This document shows positions 50,818 to 59,416 of a DNA stretch of 64,000 bases, one piece after another. A program made the translations under genes and the position numbers. The notes beneath the pieces are model-generated. The model did not search any database, had not been told where the DNA came from, and was given only the letters and a program-made list of their open reading frames with translations. How positions within the stretch are numbered: position 1 is the first letter of the stretch; each line of letters opens with the position of its first letter. Source of the DNA: Pelomonas paludis (GTDB lineage: Bacteria > Pseudomonadota > Gammaproteobacteria > Burkholderiales > Burkholderiaceae_C); NCBI RefSeq assembly GCF_039872745.1, contig NZ_JBDPZD010000001.1:372001-436000 (forward strand), read 5' to 3'.

Positions 50818-52401
50818 TCAAGTCACCGGTGCGGGGTTGAACAGCACCAGGGCGTTGTGCAGCGCCCAGTGCTCGGCCCAGGTTTTCTTTTTGCCGCTGG
50901 CCACGTCGAGCAGCATCTGGAAGAGCTCCCAGCCCACGCTCTCGATCGTGGCCTCGCCGGTGGCGATGCGGCCGGCGTTGAGGTCCATCAAGTCGTGCCA
51001 ACGCCGGGCCAGGTCGTTGCGCGTGGCGACCTTGATGACCGGCACGGCCTCCAGCCCATAGGGCGTGCCGCGGCCGGTGGTGAAGACGTGCAGGTTCATA
51101 CCCGCCGCCATCTGCAGGGTGCCGCAGATGAAGTCGCTGGCCGGGGTGGCGGTGTAGATCAGGCCACGCTGGCCGGGGGCGAGCTTCTCGCCGGGAGCGA
51201 GCACGCCGCTGATGGCCGCCGAGCCCGACTTGACGATGCTGCCCATCGCCTTCTCGACGATGTTGGACAGCCCGCCCGCCTTGTTGCCCGGCGTGGTGTT
51301 GGCGCTGCGGTCCACCTGGCCGCGCTGCAGGTAGGCGTCGTACCAGGCCATCTCGCGCACGAGAGCCTCGGCCACTTCGGGTGTGGCCGCGCGGGCGGTG
51401 AGCTGGGCGATGCCGTCGCGCACCTCGGTGTTCTCCGAGAACATGAGGGTGGCGCCGGCACGCACCAGCAGGTCGGCACAAAAGCCCACCGCCGGGTTGG
51501 CCGTGAGGCCCGAGAGCGCGTCACTGCCACCGCACTGCACACCCACCACCAGCTCGCTGGCGGGCACGGTCTCGCGGCGCCGGGCGTTGAGGCGGGCCAG
51601 ATGCTGCTCGGCCTGGCGGCAGATGGCCTCGATCTGCGCAGCAAAGCCGTCCTGCTCCTGCAGGCAGACCTGGCCCATGCCGTGGGGCACGCGGCCGATG
51701 GGAATGGATTCAGCCGGCAGCAGGCGCTGCGGCGGCAGCTTCTCGCAGCCGAGGGACACGACCAGGGCCTCGCCGCCGAAGTTGGGGTTGAGGCTGATGT
51801 GGCGCAGGGTGCGGATGGGGATGACGGCGTCTGGCGCATCGATGGCCACGCCGCAGCCGTAGCTGTGCTCCAGCGCGACGACGCCGTCCACATTGGGGTA
51901 GCGCGGCAGCAGCTCGCGGCGGATGCGCTCGGCCGCGTGCCGCACCACGCCGGCCACGCACTGCACGGTGGTGGTGATGGCCAGCAGGTTGCGCGTGCCA
52001 ACACTGCCGTCCGGGTTGCGGTAGCCCTCGAAGCTGTGGCCGCTCAAAGGCTCCCAGCTGGGCGCCGCGCGGGTGGCCATGGGCAGGTCGACGAGGCCGC
52101 GCGCGTCGGGCATCTGCAGGCGGCGCTCATGCACCCAGCTGCCGGCGGGCAAGTCCTGCAGCAGACGGCCGATCACGACCCCGTAGCGCCGCACCTCGGC
52201 GCCCTCGGGCAGGTCGGTCAGCAGCAGCTTGTGGCCCTGGGGCACGGCCTCACGCAGCTGAAGCCCGGCAAACTCGCCGGTCAGAGCCGTCCCGGCCGGC
52301 AGGCCACCATCATTGGCAACGACAGCCACGTTGTCCGAGGGGTGGACGCGCAGGCACAAAGGAGCGGGAGGGGCGGGCGGGGCGATGGGGGTGGAACTCA
52401 A
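50818..52401 (-). CDS. garD: Galactarate dehydratase
   Basis: This 527-residue protein matches E. coli GarD (523 residues) along its length: an N-terminal SAF domain (VHPSDNVAVVANDGGLPAG), FEGYRNPDGSVGTRNLL, HSYGCGVAI, VGVQCGGSDALSG, RGTPYGLEAVPVIKVATR and the C-terminus LFNPAPVT. The shorter UxaA altronate dehydratase lacks this agreement. GarD dehydrates galactarate to 5-keto-4-deoxy-glucarate. It diverges from kdgK, with an IclR-like operator candidate in between, and would act on galacturonate-derived galactarate. An oxidase or uronate dehydrogenase gene is not present in the window. Confidence 0.93.
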   Translation of the reverse strand: MSSTPIAPPAPPAPLCLRVHPSDNVAVVANDGGLPAGTALTGEFAGLQLREAVPQGHKLLLTDLPEGAEVRRYGVVIGRLLQDLPAGSWVHERRLQMPDARGLVDLPMATRAAPSWEPLSGHSFEGYRNPDGSVGTRNLLAITTTVQCVAGVVRHAAERIRRELLPRYPNVDGVVALEHSYGCGVAIDAPDAVIPIRTLRHISLNPNFGGEALVVSLGCEKLPPQRLLPAESIPIGRVPHGMGQVCLQEQDGFAAQIEAICRQAEQHLARLNARRRETVPASELVVGVQCGGSDALSGLTANPAVGFCADLLVRAGATLMFSENTEVRDGIAQLTARAATPEVAEALVREMAWYDAYLQRGQVDRSANTTPGNKAGGLSNIVEKAMGSIVKSGSAAISGVLAPGEKLAPGQRGLIYTATPASDFICGTLQMAAGMNLHVFTTGRGTPYGLEAVPVIKVATRNDLARRWHDLMDLNAGRIATGEATIESVGWELFQMLLDVASGKKKTWAEHWALHNALVLFNPAPVT

Positions 52402-52483
52402 GCGGCAACTCCAGCAGCGCCAGCAGGCAGGCCCCGAGGCTTCTCGGGCTTGCCCCTAGTCTTTAAAACGCAAACTCTAGCAA

Positions 52484-52502
52484 AATGGAACACTGTTTCG
52501 AC
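52484..52502. promoter_or_regulatory. KdgR/IclR-type operator candidate between garD and kdgK
   Basis: GGAACA-C-TGTTTC (52487-52499) is an imperfect inverted repeat, one mismatch in six, in an AT-rich stretch (AAAATGGAACACTGTTTCGA). It lies between the divergent garD and kdgK genes and resembles KdgR boxes of pectin genes in other proteobacteria. No KdgR gene is in view. Confidence 0.45.
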
Positions 52503-52556
52503 AATTCAAGCTTGCCGACGCCCGTGCAGGCAGAACCGAAGTATCAAGGCGCCCCG

Positions 52557-53498
52557 ATGTCTCGTCCCCTGCAAGTGGCTTTCTTTGGCGAATGCATGCT
52601 GGAGCTGCAGGGCGCCCCCTTTGGCGACATGCGCCAAACCATGGGCGGCGACACCTGGAACAGCGCCATCTACCTGCGCCGCTGCAGCCCGCCCTCGGCG
52701 CTGGCCGTGCACTTTGTGAGCGCGCTGGGCGACGACCCCTTGAGCCAGCAGATGCTGGACCGCTGGCTTGCTGCCGGGCTGGGGGTGGGCATGGTGCAGC
52801 GCATTGCCGGGCGGTTGCCGGGGCTCTACCTGATTGAGCTGGCGGCCAACGGCGAGCGGGCCTTTCACTTCTGGCGCAGCCAGAGCGCCGCGCGCGCCTA
52901 CTTTGACGCCGCCACCACGCCGCTGGAAGCGCGCGAGGCCGAGATCGACCTGCTCTACCTCAGCGGCATCAGCCTCGCCATCCTCGACACGCAAGCCCGC
53001 GAGCGCCTCTTTGCGCTGATGGGCCGGCTGCGCGCACGCGGGGCGCAGGTGGTGTTCGACAACAACTACCGCCCGCGCCTGTGGCCCTCGGCCCCGGAGG
53101 CCCGCGCCGTGTTCGACCGCGCCTTTGCGCTGGCCAGCACCGCCCTCATCACGCTGGACGACCACCAGCTTCTGTATGGCCACGCCAGCCTGGCCGACGC
53201 GCAGGCCGCCGCCCAGCAGCTGGCGCCGGCCGAGATCATCATCAAGCGCGGCGCCGAGCCCACCCTGGTGCGCGGTGCCGGGGAGGCCTGGGCCGAAGCG
53301 CCCACTGAGCCCGTGGCGCGCGTGGTGGACACCACGGCAGCGGGCGATTCTTTCGGCGCCGGCTATCTGTCGCGCCGCCTGCAGGGCGCCTCGGCGCTTG
53401 ACGCGGCCACCTTCGGCAACTGCCTCGCGGCGCGTGTCATCCAGCACCCCGGCGCCATCATTCCCGCCGAGGCCATGCTTGATTTGATGGAGTCCTGA
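52557..53498 (+). CDS. kdgK: 2-dehydro-3-deoxygluconokinase (PfkB family)
   Basis: Starting at ATG 52557 the protein has 313 residues and the PfkB-family fold: FGECMLEL at the start, GGDTWNSAIYL for sugar binding, and DTTAAGDSFGAGY with the catalytic Asp near the C-terminus. This pattern, including the FGECM start, is that of KdgK, which phosphorylates 2-keto-3-deoxygluconate from uronate breakdown. The frame upstream has 24 codons with no relevance. The stop TGA overlaps the ATG of the pectate lyase gene, so the two are coupled. In a pectin pathway KDG forms from unsaturated or altronate intermediates. Confidence 0.9.
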   Translation: MSRPLQVAFFGECMLELQGAPFGDMRQTMGGDTWNSAIYLRRCSPPSALAVHFVSALGDDPLSQQMLDRWLAAGLGVGMVQRIAGRLPGLYLIELAANGERAFHFWRSQSAARAYFDAATTPLEAREAEIDLLYLSGISLAILDTQARERLFALMGRLRARGAQVVFDNNYRPRLWPSAPEARAVFDRAFALASTALITLDDHQLLYGHASLADAQAAAQQLAPAEIIIKRGAEPTLVRGAGEAWAEAPTEPVARVVDTTAAGDSFGAGYLSRRLQGASALDAATFGNCLAARVIQHPGAIIPAEAMLDLMES

Positions 53499-54844
53499 TG
53501 TCCTCACGCGCCTTGCTTGCCCTGGGTTTGAGCTTCAGCCTGCTGTCTGCAAAGGCGCAAACGGCACCCACCCATGAGGCCATCGGGCCCCTGCACCCCG
53601 CCACCTTCGTCACCAAGGGCTGGGCGCAAACGAACGGCGGCGCAGGCGGGCGCATCGTGCGCGTGACCACGCTGGCCAGCGACGGCCCGGGCAGCCTCAA
53701 GGCCGCGCTCGACACTGCCGGGCCGCGCACCATCGTCTTCGAGGTGGGCGGCGTGATCGACCTGCAAGGCAAGAGCTGGCCCCTGCGCGAAGGCCGCGTC
53801 ACCATCGCCGGCCAGACGGCGCCGGACCCCGGCATCACCCTCATCAAGGGCGAGCTGGTGGTGTTTGCGCGCGACGTGATCATTCAGCACCTCAGCATTC
53901 GGCCCGGCGCTTACGGGCGGGCCAAGCGCAGCGGCAACGACCACGACGGGCTCTCCACCGCCACCGGCTCGGCGCGGGTGATCGTCGACCACTGCAGCTT
54001 CTCGTGGGCGACAGACGAGAACCTCTCCACCAGCGGCAAGCGCTTTGAAGGCGCCACGCCCGATGACTGGCGCGAGGCCACCTCGCACGCCGTCACCTAC
54101 AGCCACAACCTCATCTACGAGGGCCTCGGCGAGGCCGTGCACATCAAGGGCGAGCACAGCAAGGGCAGCCTGATCCACGACAACGTCACGCAGTTGCTGC
54201 TGCTGGGCAATGTCTACGCGTCCAACCGCGAGCGCAATGCGCTGTTCAAGGGCGGCGCCTGGGGCGCGATGGTCAACAACCTCATCTACAACCCCGGCAC
54301 CAAGGCCGTCCACTACAACCTGATTGCGCACGAGTGGGTGGGCCGGCCCTACCAGGTGGGCAAGGTCACGCTGGTGGGCAATGCCTACCGCGCCGGGCCG
54401 GGCACCGAGAAGAAGGTGCCTCTCTTCAGCCTTGGCGGCGTGGGGGATGTGGAGCTCTTCCTGGCGGACAACCTCGCCGTGGACCGCTTCGGCCAGCCGC
54501 TGCCCATGACCGGCCGCTACACCACCAGCCCGGCGCAGATCGTGTCGGTGCGCGAGCCCTATTTGCCCGCGGGCCTCAAGTGGCTCACACCGCAGGAGCT
54601 GGAGCGCGTGCTACCGCTCTTCGTCGGCTCGCGGCCCTGGGCGCGCGACCCGCTGGACTTCAAGCAGCTCTCCGACATCGCCGAAGACCGAGGCCAGCTC
54701 ATCAACGACGAGCTGGACAACAACCCCGCCGGCCACCCGCAGCGCAAGCCCACACAGCGCCCCTTCGTCGAAGCCGACTGGAACCTGCAGGACATGAGCC
54801 CCAAGGCCGGCTGGGCCTCGCTGTTCACCCAGGTCTCCAAGTAG
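53498..54844 (+). CDS. Secreted pectate lyase (PL1-like)
   Basis: The 448-residue protein has a signal peptide (residues 1-20, LLSAKAQ) and a right-handed beta-helix of the PL1 type: IVFEVGGVIDL, VTIAGQTAPDPGITL, RVIVDHCSFSWATDENLS, and HAVTYSHNLIYEGL. Calcium-binding and catalytic residues should lie in the latter two. It cleaves polygalacturonate by beta-elimination. The gene couples to kdgK upstream and the TRAP genes downstream, an arrangement in which extracellular attack, import and phosphorylation are made together. Confidence 0.88.
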   Translation: MSSRALLALGLSFSLLSAKAQTAPTHEAIGPLHPATFVTKGWAQTNGGAGGRIVRVTTLASDGPGSLKAALDTAGPRTIVFEVGGVIDLQGKSWPLREGRVTIAGQTAPDPGITLIKGELVVFARDVIIQHLSIRPGAYGRAKRSGNDHDGLSTATGSARVIVDHCSFSWATDENLSTSGKRFEGATPDDWREATSHAVTYSHNLIYEGLGEAVHIKGEHSKGSLIHDNVTQLLLLGNVYASNRERNALFKGGAWGAMVNNLIYNPGTKAVHYNLIAHEWVGRPYQVGKVTLVGNAYRAGPGTEKKVPLFSLGGVGDVELFLADNLAVDRFGQPLPMTGRYTTSPAQIVSVREPYLPAGLKWLTPQELERVLPLFVGSRPWARDPLDFKQLSDIAEDRGQLINDELDNNPAGHPQRKPTQRPFVEADWNLQDMSPKAGWASLFTQVSK

Positions 54845-54858
54845 CCAGGAACCCACTC

Positions 54859-55818
54859 ATGAAGAAGACCCTGACCCTGCTCGCCGCCGCCTTGCTGGCG
54901 ACCACCGCCGGTGCGCTGGAGCTCAAGTCCGCCGACGTGCACAACAGCGATGACTACCCGACCGTCGCGGCCGTCAAGCACCTGGGCCAGCTGCTGGCCA
55001 AGAGCAGCGGTGGTGCACTGACCGTCAAGGTCTTCAACAAGGGAGCCCTCGGCAGCGAGAAGGAGACCATCGACCAGGTCAAGCTCGGCGCCCTGGCGAT
55101 GACGCGCGTACACGCGGCGCCGCTCTCGGCCATGTGCCCCAAGCTCATCGTGCCGGCCCTGCCGTTTCTCTACCGCTCGGTCGAGCACATGCGCAAGACC
55201 ATCGACGGCCCGGCCGGTGACGAGCTGCTCACCGCCTGCGAGCACCAGGGGCTGGTGGGCCTGGCCATCTATGACGCCGGCGCCCGCTCCATCTACGCCA
55301 AGAAGCCCATCAAGACGCCGGCCGACGCCAAGGGCTTGAAGATCCGCGTACCGCAGACCGACCTGTGGATCGCCGCGATGACCGCCATCGGCGCCAACCC
55401 CACGCCCATGCCTATCGGCGAGGTCTACACCGGCCTCAAGACTGGCCTCATCGACGCGGCCGAGAACAACCTGCCGTCCTATGAGGGCTTCCGCCACATG
55501 GAGGCCGCCAAGGTCTACAGCCGCACCGAGCATGCGATGACGCCCGATGTGCTCTTCATCAGCAAGCGCATCTGGGACAAGCTCAAGCCCGAGCAGCAGA
55601 AGCAACTGCGCGAGGCCGCACGCGCCTCGGTCGTGGTGCAGCGCCAGGCCTGGGACGCGCAGGAGGCCAAGTCGCTGGAAGCCGCCAAGGCGGCGGGCGC
55701 GCAGCTGGTGGACGCCGACAAAGAGGCCTTCCGAAAGGCCGTGGCGCCCGTGGTCGCCAAGTTCGTCAACACGCCCGACCTGCAGCGTTTGGTGAAGACC
55801 ATCCAGGACACGAAGTGA
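54859..55818 (+). CDS. dctP: TRAP transporter substrate-binding protein (DctP)
   Basis: This 319-residue periplasmic protein starts at ATG 54859 with a signal peptide (MKKTLTLLAAALLATTAGA). It has the DctP features: LGSEKETIDQVKLGALAM, the conserved ligand-binding Arg in KGLKIRVPQ, and TGLKTGLIDAAENNLPS. TRAP binding proteins often bind carboxylates including uronates. Here the ligand is probably galacturonate or a related uronate released by the pectate lyase upstream. Confidence 0.93.
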   Translation: MKKTLTLLAAALLATTAGALELKSADVHNSDDYPTVAAVKHLGQLLAKSSGGALTVKVFNKGALGSEKETIDQVKLGALAMTRVHAAPLSAMCPKLIVPALPFLYRSVEHMRKTIDGPAGDELLTACEHQGLVGLAIYDAGARSIYAKKPIKTPADAKGLKIRVPQTDLWIAAMTAIGANPTPMPIGEVYTGLKTGLIDAAENNLPSYEGFRHMEAAKVYSRTEHAMTPDVLFISKRIWDKLKPEQQKQLREAARASVVVQRQAWDAQEAKSLEAAKAAGAQLVDADKEAFRKAVAPVVAKFVNTPDLQRLVKTIQDTK

Positions 55819-56309
55819 GCCTGTATTCCCAACTCTGCGCCCAGCTCTCGCGCTGGGCCCTGCGTGCCTGCGTGCTCGGCCTCGTCGTGCTGGTGCTCTG
55901 CGTGCAATGGCAGGTGGTGGGCCGCTACCTGCTGAACGATTCCCCCACCTGGACCGAGCCCGTGGCTCTGCTGCTGGTGCTCTACATCACGGCGCTGGCC
56001 GTGGCGGTGGGCGTGCGCGACGCGGGCCACCTGGGCATGGAGTCGCTCGTGGCGCTGCTGCCGCGCGGCGCGCAGCGTGTGGCCGAGGGGCTGATCCACC
56101 TGTGCGTGCTGGTGTTTGCCGTGCTGATGGCGCAAGCCGGCTGGGAGTGGCTGACGCTGAAATGGGACGAACCCAAGCCCATGCTCGGCGTGCCCGAGGG
56201 GCTGGACTATCTGCCGCTGGTGATCTCGGGCGGCTTGATCGTGCTCTTTTGCATCGAGCACTTGATCGCGCTGCTGCGCGGCCAGTCGGTTGAACCCGCC
56301 GGAGTTTGA
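55815..56309 (+). CDS. dctQ: TRAP transporter small permease (DctQ)
   Basis: This 164-residue protein starts at GTG 55815, overlapping the dctP stop codon, and has four membrane helices with the typical WTEPVALLLVLYITALAVAVGVR. It docks with DctM to form the membrane part of the TRAP uptake system, which is driven by a sodium gradient. The C-terminus overlaps nothing in frame; dctM starts one base later. Confidence 0.92.
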   Translation: MSLYSQLCAQLSRWALRACVLGLVVLVLCVQWQVVGRYLLNDSPTWTEPVALLLVLYITALAVAVGVRDAGHLGMESLVALLPRGAQRVAEGLIHLCVLVFAVLMAQAGWEWLTLKWDEPKPMLGVPEGLDYLPLVISGGLIVLFCIEHLIALLRGQSVEPAGV

Positions 56310-56310
56310 G

Positions 56311-57618
56311 ATGGAAGGCAGTTTTGAACTCTGGGTGATGTGCGGCAGCTTCGTGCTGCTCTTGGTGCTCGGCGTGCCGGTGGCCTTTGCCATCGGGCTC
56401 TCGTCGGTGGCCACGGTGGTGGCGGCCGACCTGCCGGTGGCGGTGGTGTTCCAGAAGATGGTCGGCGGGATGCAGGTGTTCTCCTTCCTCGCGATTCCCT
56501 TCTTCATCTTTGCGGGCGAGCTGATGCTGCATGGCGGCATTGCCGAGCGCATCGTCACCTTTGCCAACCGGCTGGTGGGCCACGTGCGCGGTGGCCTCGG
56601 CATGAGCAATGTGCTCGGCTGCACGCTGTTCGGCGGCGTGGCGGGCTCGCCGCTCGCGGACGTGTCGGCCATGGGCTCGGTGATGATCCCGCTGATGAAG
56701 CGCGAGGGCTATGACGCCGACTACGCGGTCAACGTCACCACGCACGCGGCCCTCGTCGGCGCGCTGATGCCCACCTCGCACAACCTCATCATCTACGTGC
56801 TGGCGACGGCCGGCATCGCGGCGGTGAGCGTGTTCAACCTGATCCTGGCCTGCCTGCTGCCGGCACTGTTCCTGACCGTGGCCAACCTGGTCGCTGCGTA
56901 TGGCGTGGCCGTCAAGCGCGGCTACCCGACACACGGTGCCTTCCCGGGCTGGGGGCCGGTCTTTACAGCGCTGCTGGCTGCCCTGCCGGGCCTGCTCGTG
57001 ATCGTCATCATCTTGGGCGGCATCCTCAGCGGCGTCTTCACGGCCACCGAGTCGGCCGCCACCGCCGTGTGCTGGGCGCTCATCGTCACCGGCCTGGCCT
57101 ACCGCTCCTTGAGCTGGCAGGGCTTTTTGGCCGCCTGCGCCAAGGCCTGCAAGACCACCGGCGTGGTGCTGCTCTTGATCGGCATCTCCTCGGCCTTTGG
57201 CTACTTCATGGCGCTCTACGAGGTGCCGCAAAAGACCGGCGACTGGCTGCAGCAGCTCAGCGGCAACCAGCCCTGGCTGATCTTCCTGTGGGTCAACGTG
57301 CTGCTCTTCCTGCTCGGCACCTTTCTCGACATGGCCGCCACCATCCTGATCTGCACGCCCATCTTTTTGCCCATCTGCATGAAGGCCGGCATGGACCCGA
57401 CGCAGTTCGGCGTGGTGATGCTGCTGAACTGCGCGCTCGGCCTCAACACCCCGCCGGTGGGCAGCACGCAGTTCGTGGGCTGCGCGATTGGCGGCGTGTC
57501 CGTCGGGCAGGTGATGCGCTCCATCGCGCCCTTCTACGGCGCGCTCTTGGTGACCCTGCTGGCGGTGACGTATGTGCCGATGCTGTCGCTGGGTTTGCCC
57601 AAGTGGGTGGGCGGCTGA
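56311..57618 (+). CDS. dctM: TRAP transporter large permease (DctM)
   Basis: The start is ATG 56311 (GGAG seven bases upstream), giving 435 residues and about 12 helices. Motifs include LAIPFFIFAGELM, GLGMSNVLGCTLFGGVAGSP, VFTATESAATAV and NCALGLNTPPVGSTQF. DctM is the channel subunit of TRAP transporters. It follows dctQ without a gap and is followed after 18 bp by a secreted esterase gene, which probably belongs to the same transcript. Confidence 0.94.
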   Translation: MEGSFELWVMCGSFVLLLVLGVPVAFAIGLSSVATVVAADLPVAVVFQKMVGGMQVFSFLAIPFFIFAGELMLHGGIAERIVTFANRLVGHVRGGLGMSNVLGCTLFGGVAGSPLADVSAMGSVMIPLMKREGYDADYAVNVTTHAALVGALMPTSHNLIIYVLATAGIAAVSVFNLILACLLPALFLTVANLVAAYGVAVKRGYPTHGAFPGWGPVFTALLAALPGLLVIVIILGGILSGVFTATESAATAVCWALIVTGLAYRSLSWQGFLAACAKACKTTGVVLLLIGISSAFGYFMALYEVPQKTGDWLQQLSGNQPWLIFLWVNVLLFLLGTFLDMAATILICTPIFLPICMKAGMDPTQFGVVMLLNCALGLNTPPVGSTQFVGCAIGGVSVGQVMRSIAPFYGALLVTLLAVTYVPMLSLGLPKWVGG

Positions 57619-57636
57619 AGCAACGATGATCTGGCG

Positions 57637-58758
57637 ATGATCCGTCGCCGTCACTTCTCGCTGCTGCCTGCAGCGCTGTTGGCCGCTCCCGCACTCGCTG
57701 GGCTCGACGACAGCCTGCAGCGCCTGCAGCAGCAATGGCGCCCGCGACTGGCCTGGCGGGCCGAGCCCAGCTGGCACGCCGAGGCGCTGGCCAGCGCGCA
57801 GCGCCACATCCTGCAGCCGGGCGACGACGGCGCCCGCTTCGACACCGACGTGCTGGCCGAAGAGACCCGTGCCGGCGGCGTGCTGGCCCAGCAGCTGCGC
57901 CTGCGCGTGGCGGCGGGCGAGCATGCGCCGGCCCTCTTCTTGCGCCCGGCCGGCCCCGGCCCCCACCCGGCCGTGCTGCTGCTGCACGACCACGGCGCGC
58001 GCTTCGACATCGGCAAGGAAAAGCTCATCGCCCCCATGGCCGGTGCTGCCGAGACCGCGTCGGCCAAGGCCTGGGCCGCGCGCTACTTCGACAGCACCTT
58101 CATTGGCGACTGGCTGGCCGCCCAAGGCTATGCGGTGCTGTGCGTCGACGCCTTGGGTTGGGGTGGCCGCACGCGGCCTGGCTTTGCGCGTGACGACCAG
58201 CAAGCCCTCGCGGCCCACCTGCAGCAGCTCGGCTTCTCCTGGGCCGGCCTGATCGCCAGCGACGACCTGCGCAGCCTGCGCTGGCTGCGCGCGCAGGACG
58301 GCATCGACCGCCATCGCGTGGGCGTGTTCGGCTTCTCGATGGGCGCCTTCCGCGCCTGGCAACTGGCTGCTGTCGCTGAGCCGCACGAAGCGCAAGCCTG
58401 CATCGCTGCGCACTGGATGTGCACCCGCGAAGGCCTGCTGCGCCCCGGCGGCAACGCGCTGGCCGGCCAGTCCGCCTTCACCATGCTCCACCCCGGCCTC
58501 GCAGCCGAGCTCGACCACCCCGACGTGGCCGCCCTCATCGCCCCGCGGCCCCTGTTGCTGATGGGCTCGCCCGAGGACGCCCTCTTCCCCTGGGACGCCG
58601 CGCAGACCGCCGCCCGCCAACTGGCCCGCGCGTGGCCTGGCGGGCGGGGCTTTCAATACGAGGCCGTGGCGGGTGGGCATCGCTTTGGGCGTGAGGCGCA
58701 GCAACTGGCCGCGCAATGGCTCAAGGCCCGGCTTGCACCCTCCTCGCCCAGCGTTTAG
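57637..58758 (+). CDS. Secreted alpha/beta hydrolase (dienelactone hydrolase-like)
   Basis: The 373-residue protein has a signal peptide (MIRRRHFSLLPAALLAAPALA) and an alpha/beta-hydrolase domain. The nucleophile lies in GFSMGAFR and the acid region in LMGSPEDALFPWD, with the His probably in AVAGGHRFGRE. It follows the TRAP genes by 18 bp. In pectin loci such proteins often act as acetyl or methyl esterases on oligosaccharides, but that is inferred. It is not a typical CE8 or CE12 enzyme. Confidence 0.82.
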   Translation: MIRRRHFSLLPAALLAAPALAGLDDSLQRLQQQWRPRLAWRAEPSWHAEALASAQRHILQPGDDGARFDTDVLAEETRAGGVLAQQLRLRVAAGEHAPALFLRPAGPGPHPAVLLLHDHGARFDIGKEKLIAPMAGAAETASAKAWAARYFDSTFIGDWLAAQGYAVLCVDALGWGGRTRPGFARDDQQALAAHLQQLGFSWAGLIASDDLRSLRWLRAQDGIDRHRVGVFGFSMGAFRAWQLAAVAEPHEAQACIAAHWMCTREGLLRPGGNALAGQSAFTMLHPGLAAELDHPDVAALIAPRPLLLMGSPEDALFPWDAAQTAARQLARAWPGGRGFQYEAVAGGHRFGREAQQLAAQWLKARLAPSSPSV

Positions 58759-58768
58759 TATTACGTTT

Positions 58769-58776
58769 GTTATAAC
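58769..58776. promoter_or_regulatory. AT-rich promoter and palindrome before the toxin-antitoxin genes
   Basis: GTTATAAC is a perfect 8-bp palindrome in an AT-rich patch, 20 bases upstream of the AbrB-like antitoxin start. It could be both -10 region and autoregulatory operator. The patch starts right after the esterase stop codon. Confidence 0.45.
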
Positions 58777-58796
58777 TCTCAAGCAGAGGCGCCACC

Positions 58797-59021
58797 ATGA
58801 GCGCACTCAAGATCACCCAGATCGGCAACTCCCTCGGCGTGATCCTGCCCAAGGAAGTGCTGGCGCGGCTCAAGGTGGAAAAGGGCGACCTGCTCTATCT
58901 GTCCGAGGCCGTCAACGGCGTGCTGATCTCGCCCTACAGCCCGGAGTTCGAGCAGCAGATGGACGCCGCGCGCAGCATCATGAAGAAGCGCCGCGCCGTG
59001 CTGCGTGAACTGGCCAAATGA
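58797..59021 (+). CDS. AbrB/MazE-type antitoxin
   Basis: This 74-residue protein has the AbrB swapped-hairpin DNA-binding start (KITQIGNSLGVILPKEVLARLKVEKGDLL) and a C-terminal helical tail (MKKRRAVLRELAK) that would wrap the toxin. It shares its last four bases with the doc gene. It should neutralise the toxin and repress the operon with it. Confidence 0.88.
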   Translation: MSALKITQIGNSLGVILPKEVLARLKVEKGDLLYLSEAVNGVLISPYSPEFEQQMDAARSIMKKRRAVLRELAK

Positions 59022-59416
59022 GCCAAGCCCGGCCTTGGCGTTGGCTGGACGCCAACGTGCTGCGGGCCATCCACCACGAGCAGTTGGCCGAGCATGGCGG
59101 CGCCACTGGGGTACGTGACGAGGGCCTCTTCGAGTCCGCCGTGGCGCGGCCGCAGAACCTCGCCCACTACGGCGAGTCTGATGTCTTTGAACTCGCTGCC
59201 GCCTACGCGGTGGGCCTCGCCAAGAATCACCCATTCGTCGACGGCAACAAGCGCACGGCCTACGTGGCGATGGAACTCTTCCTCTGGCTCAACGGGCTGG
59301 AGCTGGTCGCCCACGACGCCGACTGTGTGATGACCATGCTCGGCGTCGCGGCCAGCGCGATCGAGGAGCCCAAACTCGCTGACTGGTTGCGCGAGAACAC
59401 CGAGCCTATCGGCTAG
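59018..59416 (+). CDS. doc: Doc-type toxin (Fic family)
   Basis: This 132-residue protein has the Doc/Fic motif HPFVDGNKRTA (71-81), with His71, Asp75, Asn77, Lys78 and Arg79. Doc toxins phosphorylate elongation factor Tu and stop translation. The partner usually is Phd; here it is AbrB-like, a variant seen in many genomes. Convergent overlap with ygjV is 11 bp. Confidence 0.92.
   Translation: MSQARPWRWLDANVLRAIHHEQLAEHGGATGVRDEGLFESAVARPQNLAHYGESDVFELAAAYAVGLAKNHPFVDGNKRTAYVAMELFLWLNGLELVAHDADCVMTMLGVAASAIEEPKLADWLRENTEPIG

Noticed and set aside
55987..58806. Minus-strand frame of 939 codons opposite the TRAP permease and esterase
   Set aside because: Antisense to well-supported dctM and hydrolase genes and made up of Gln/His/Arg-rich sequence without any motif.
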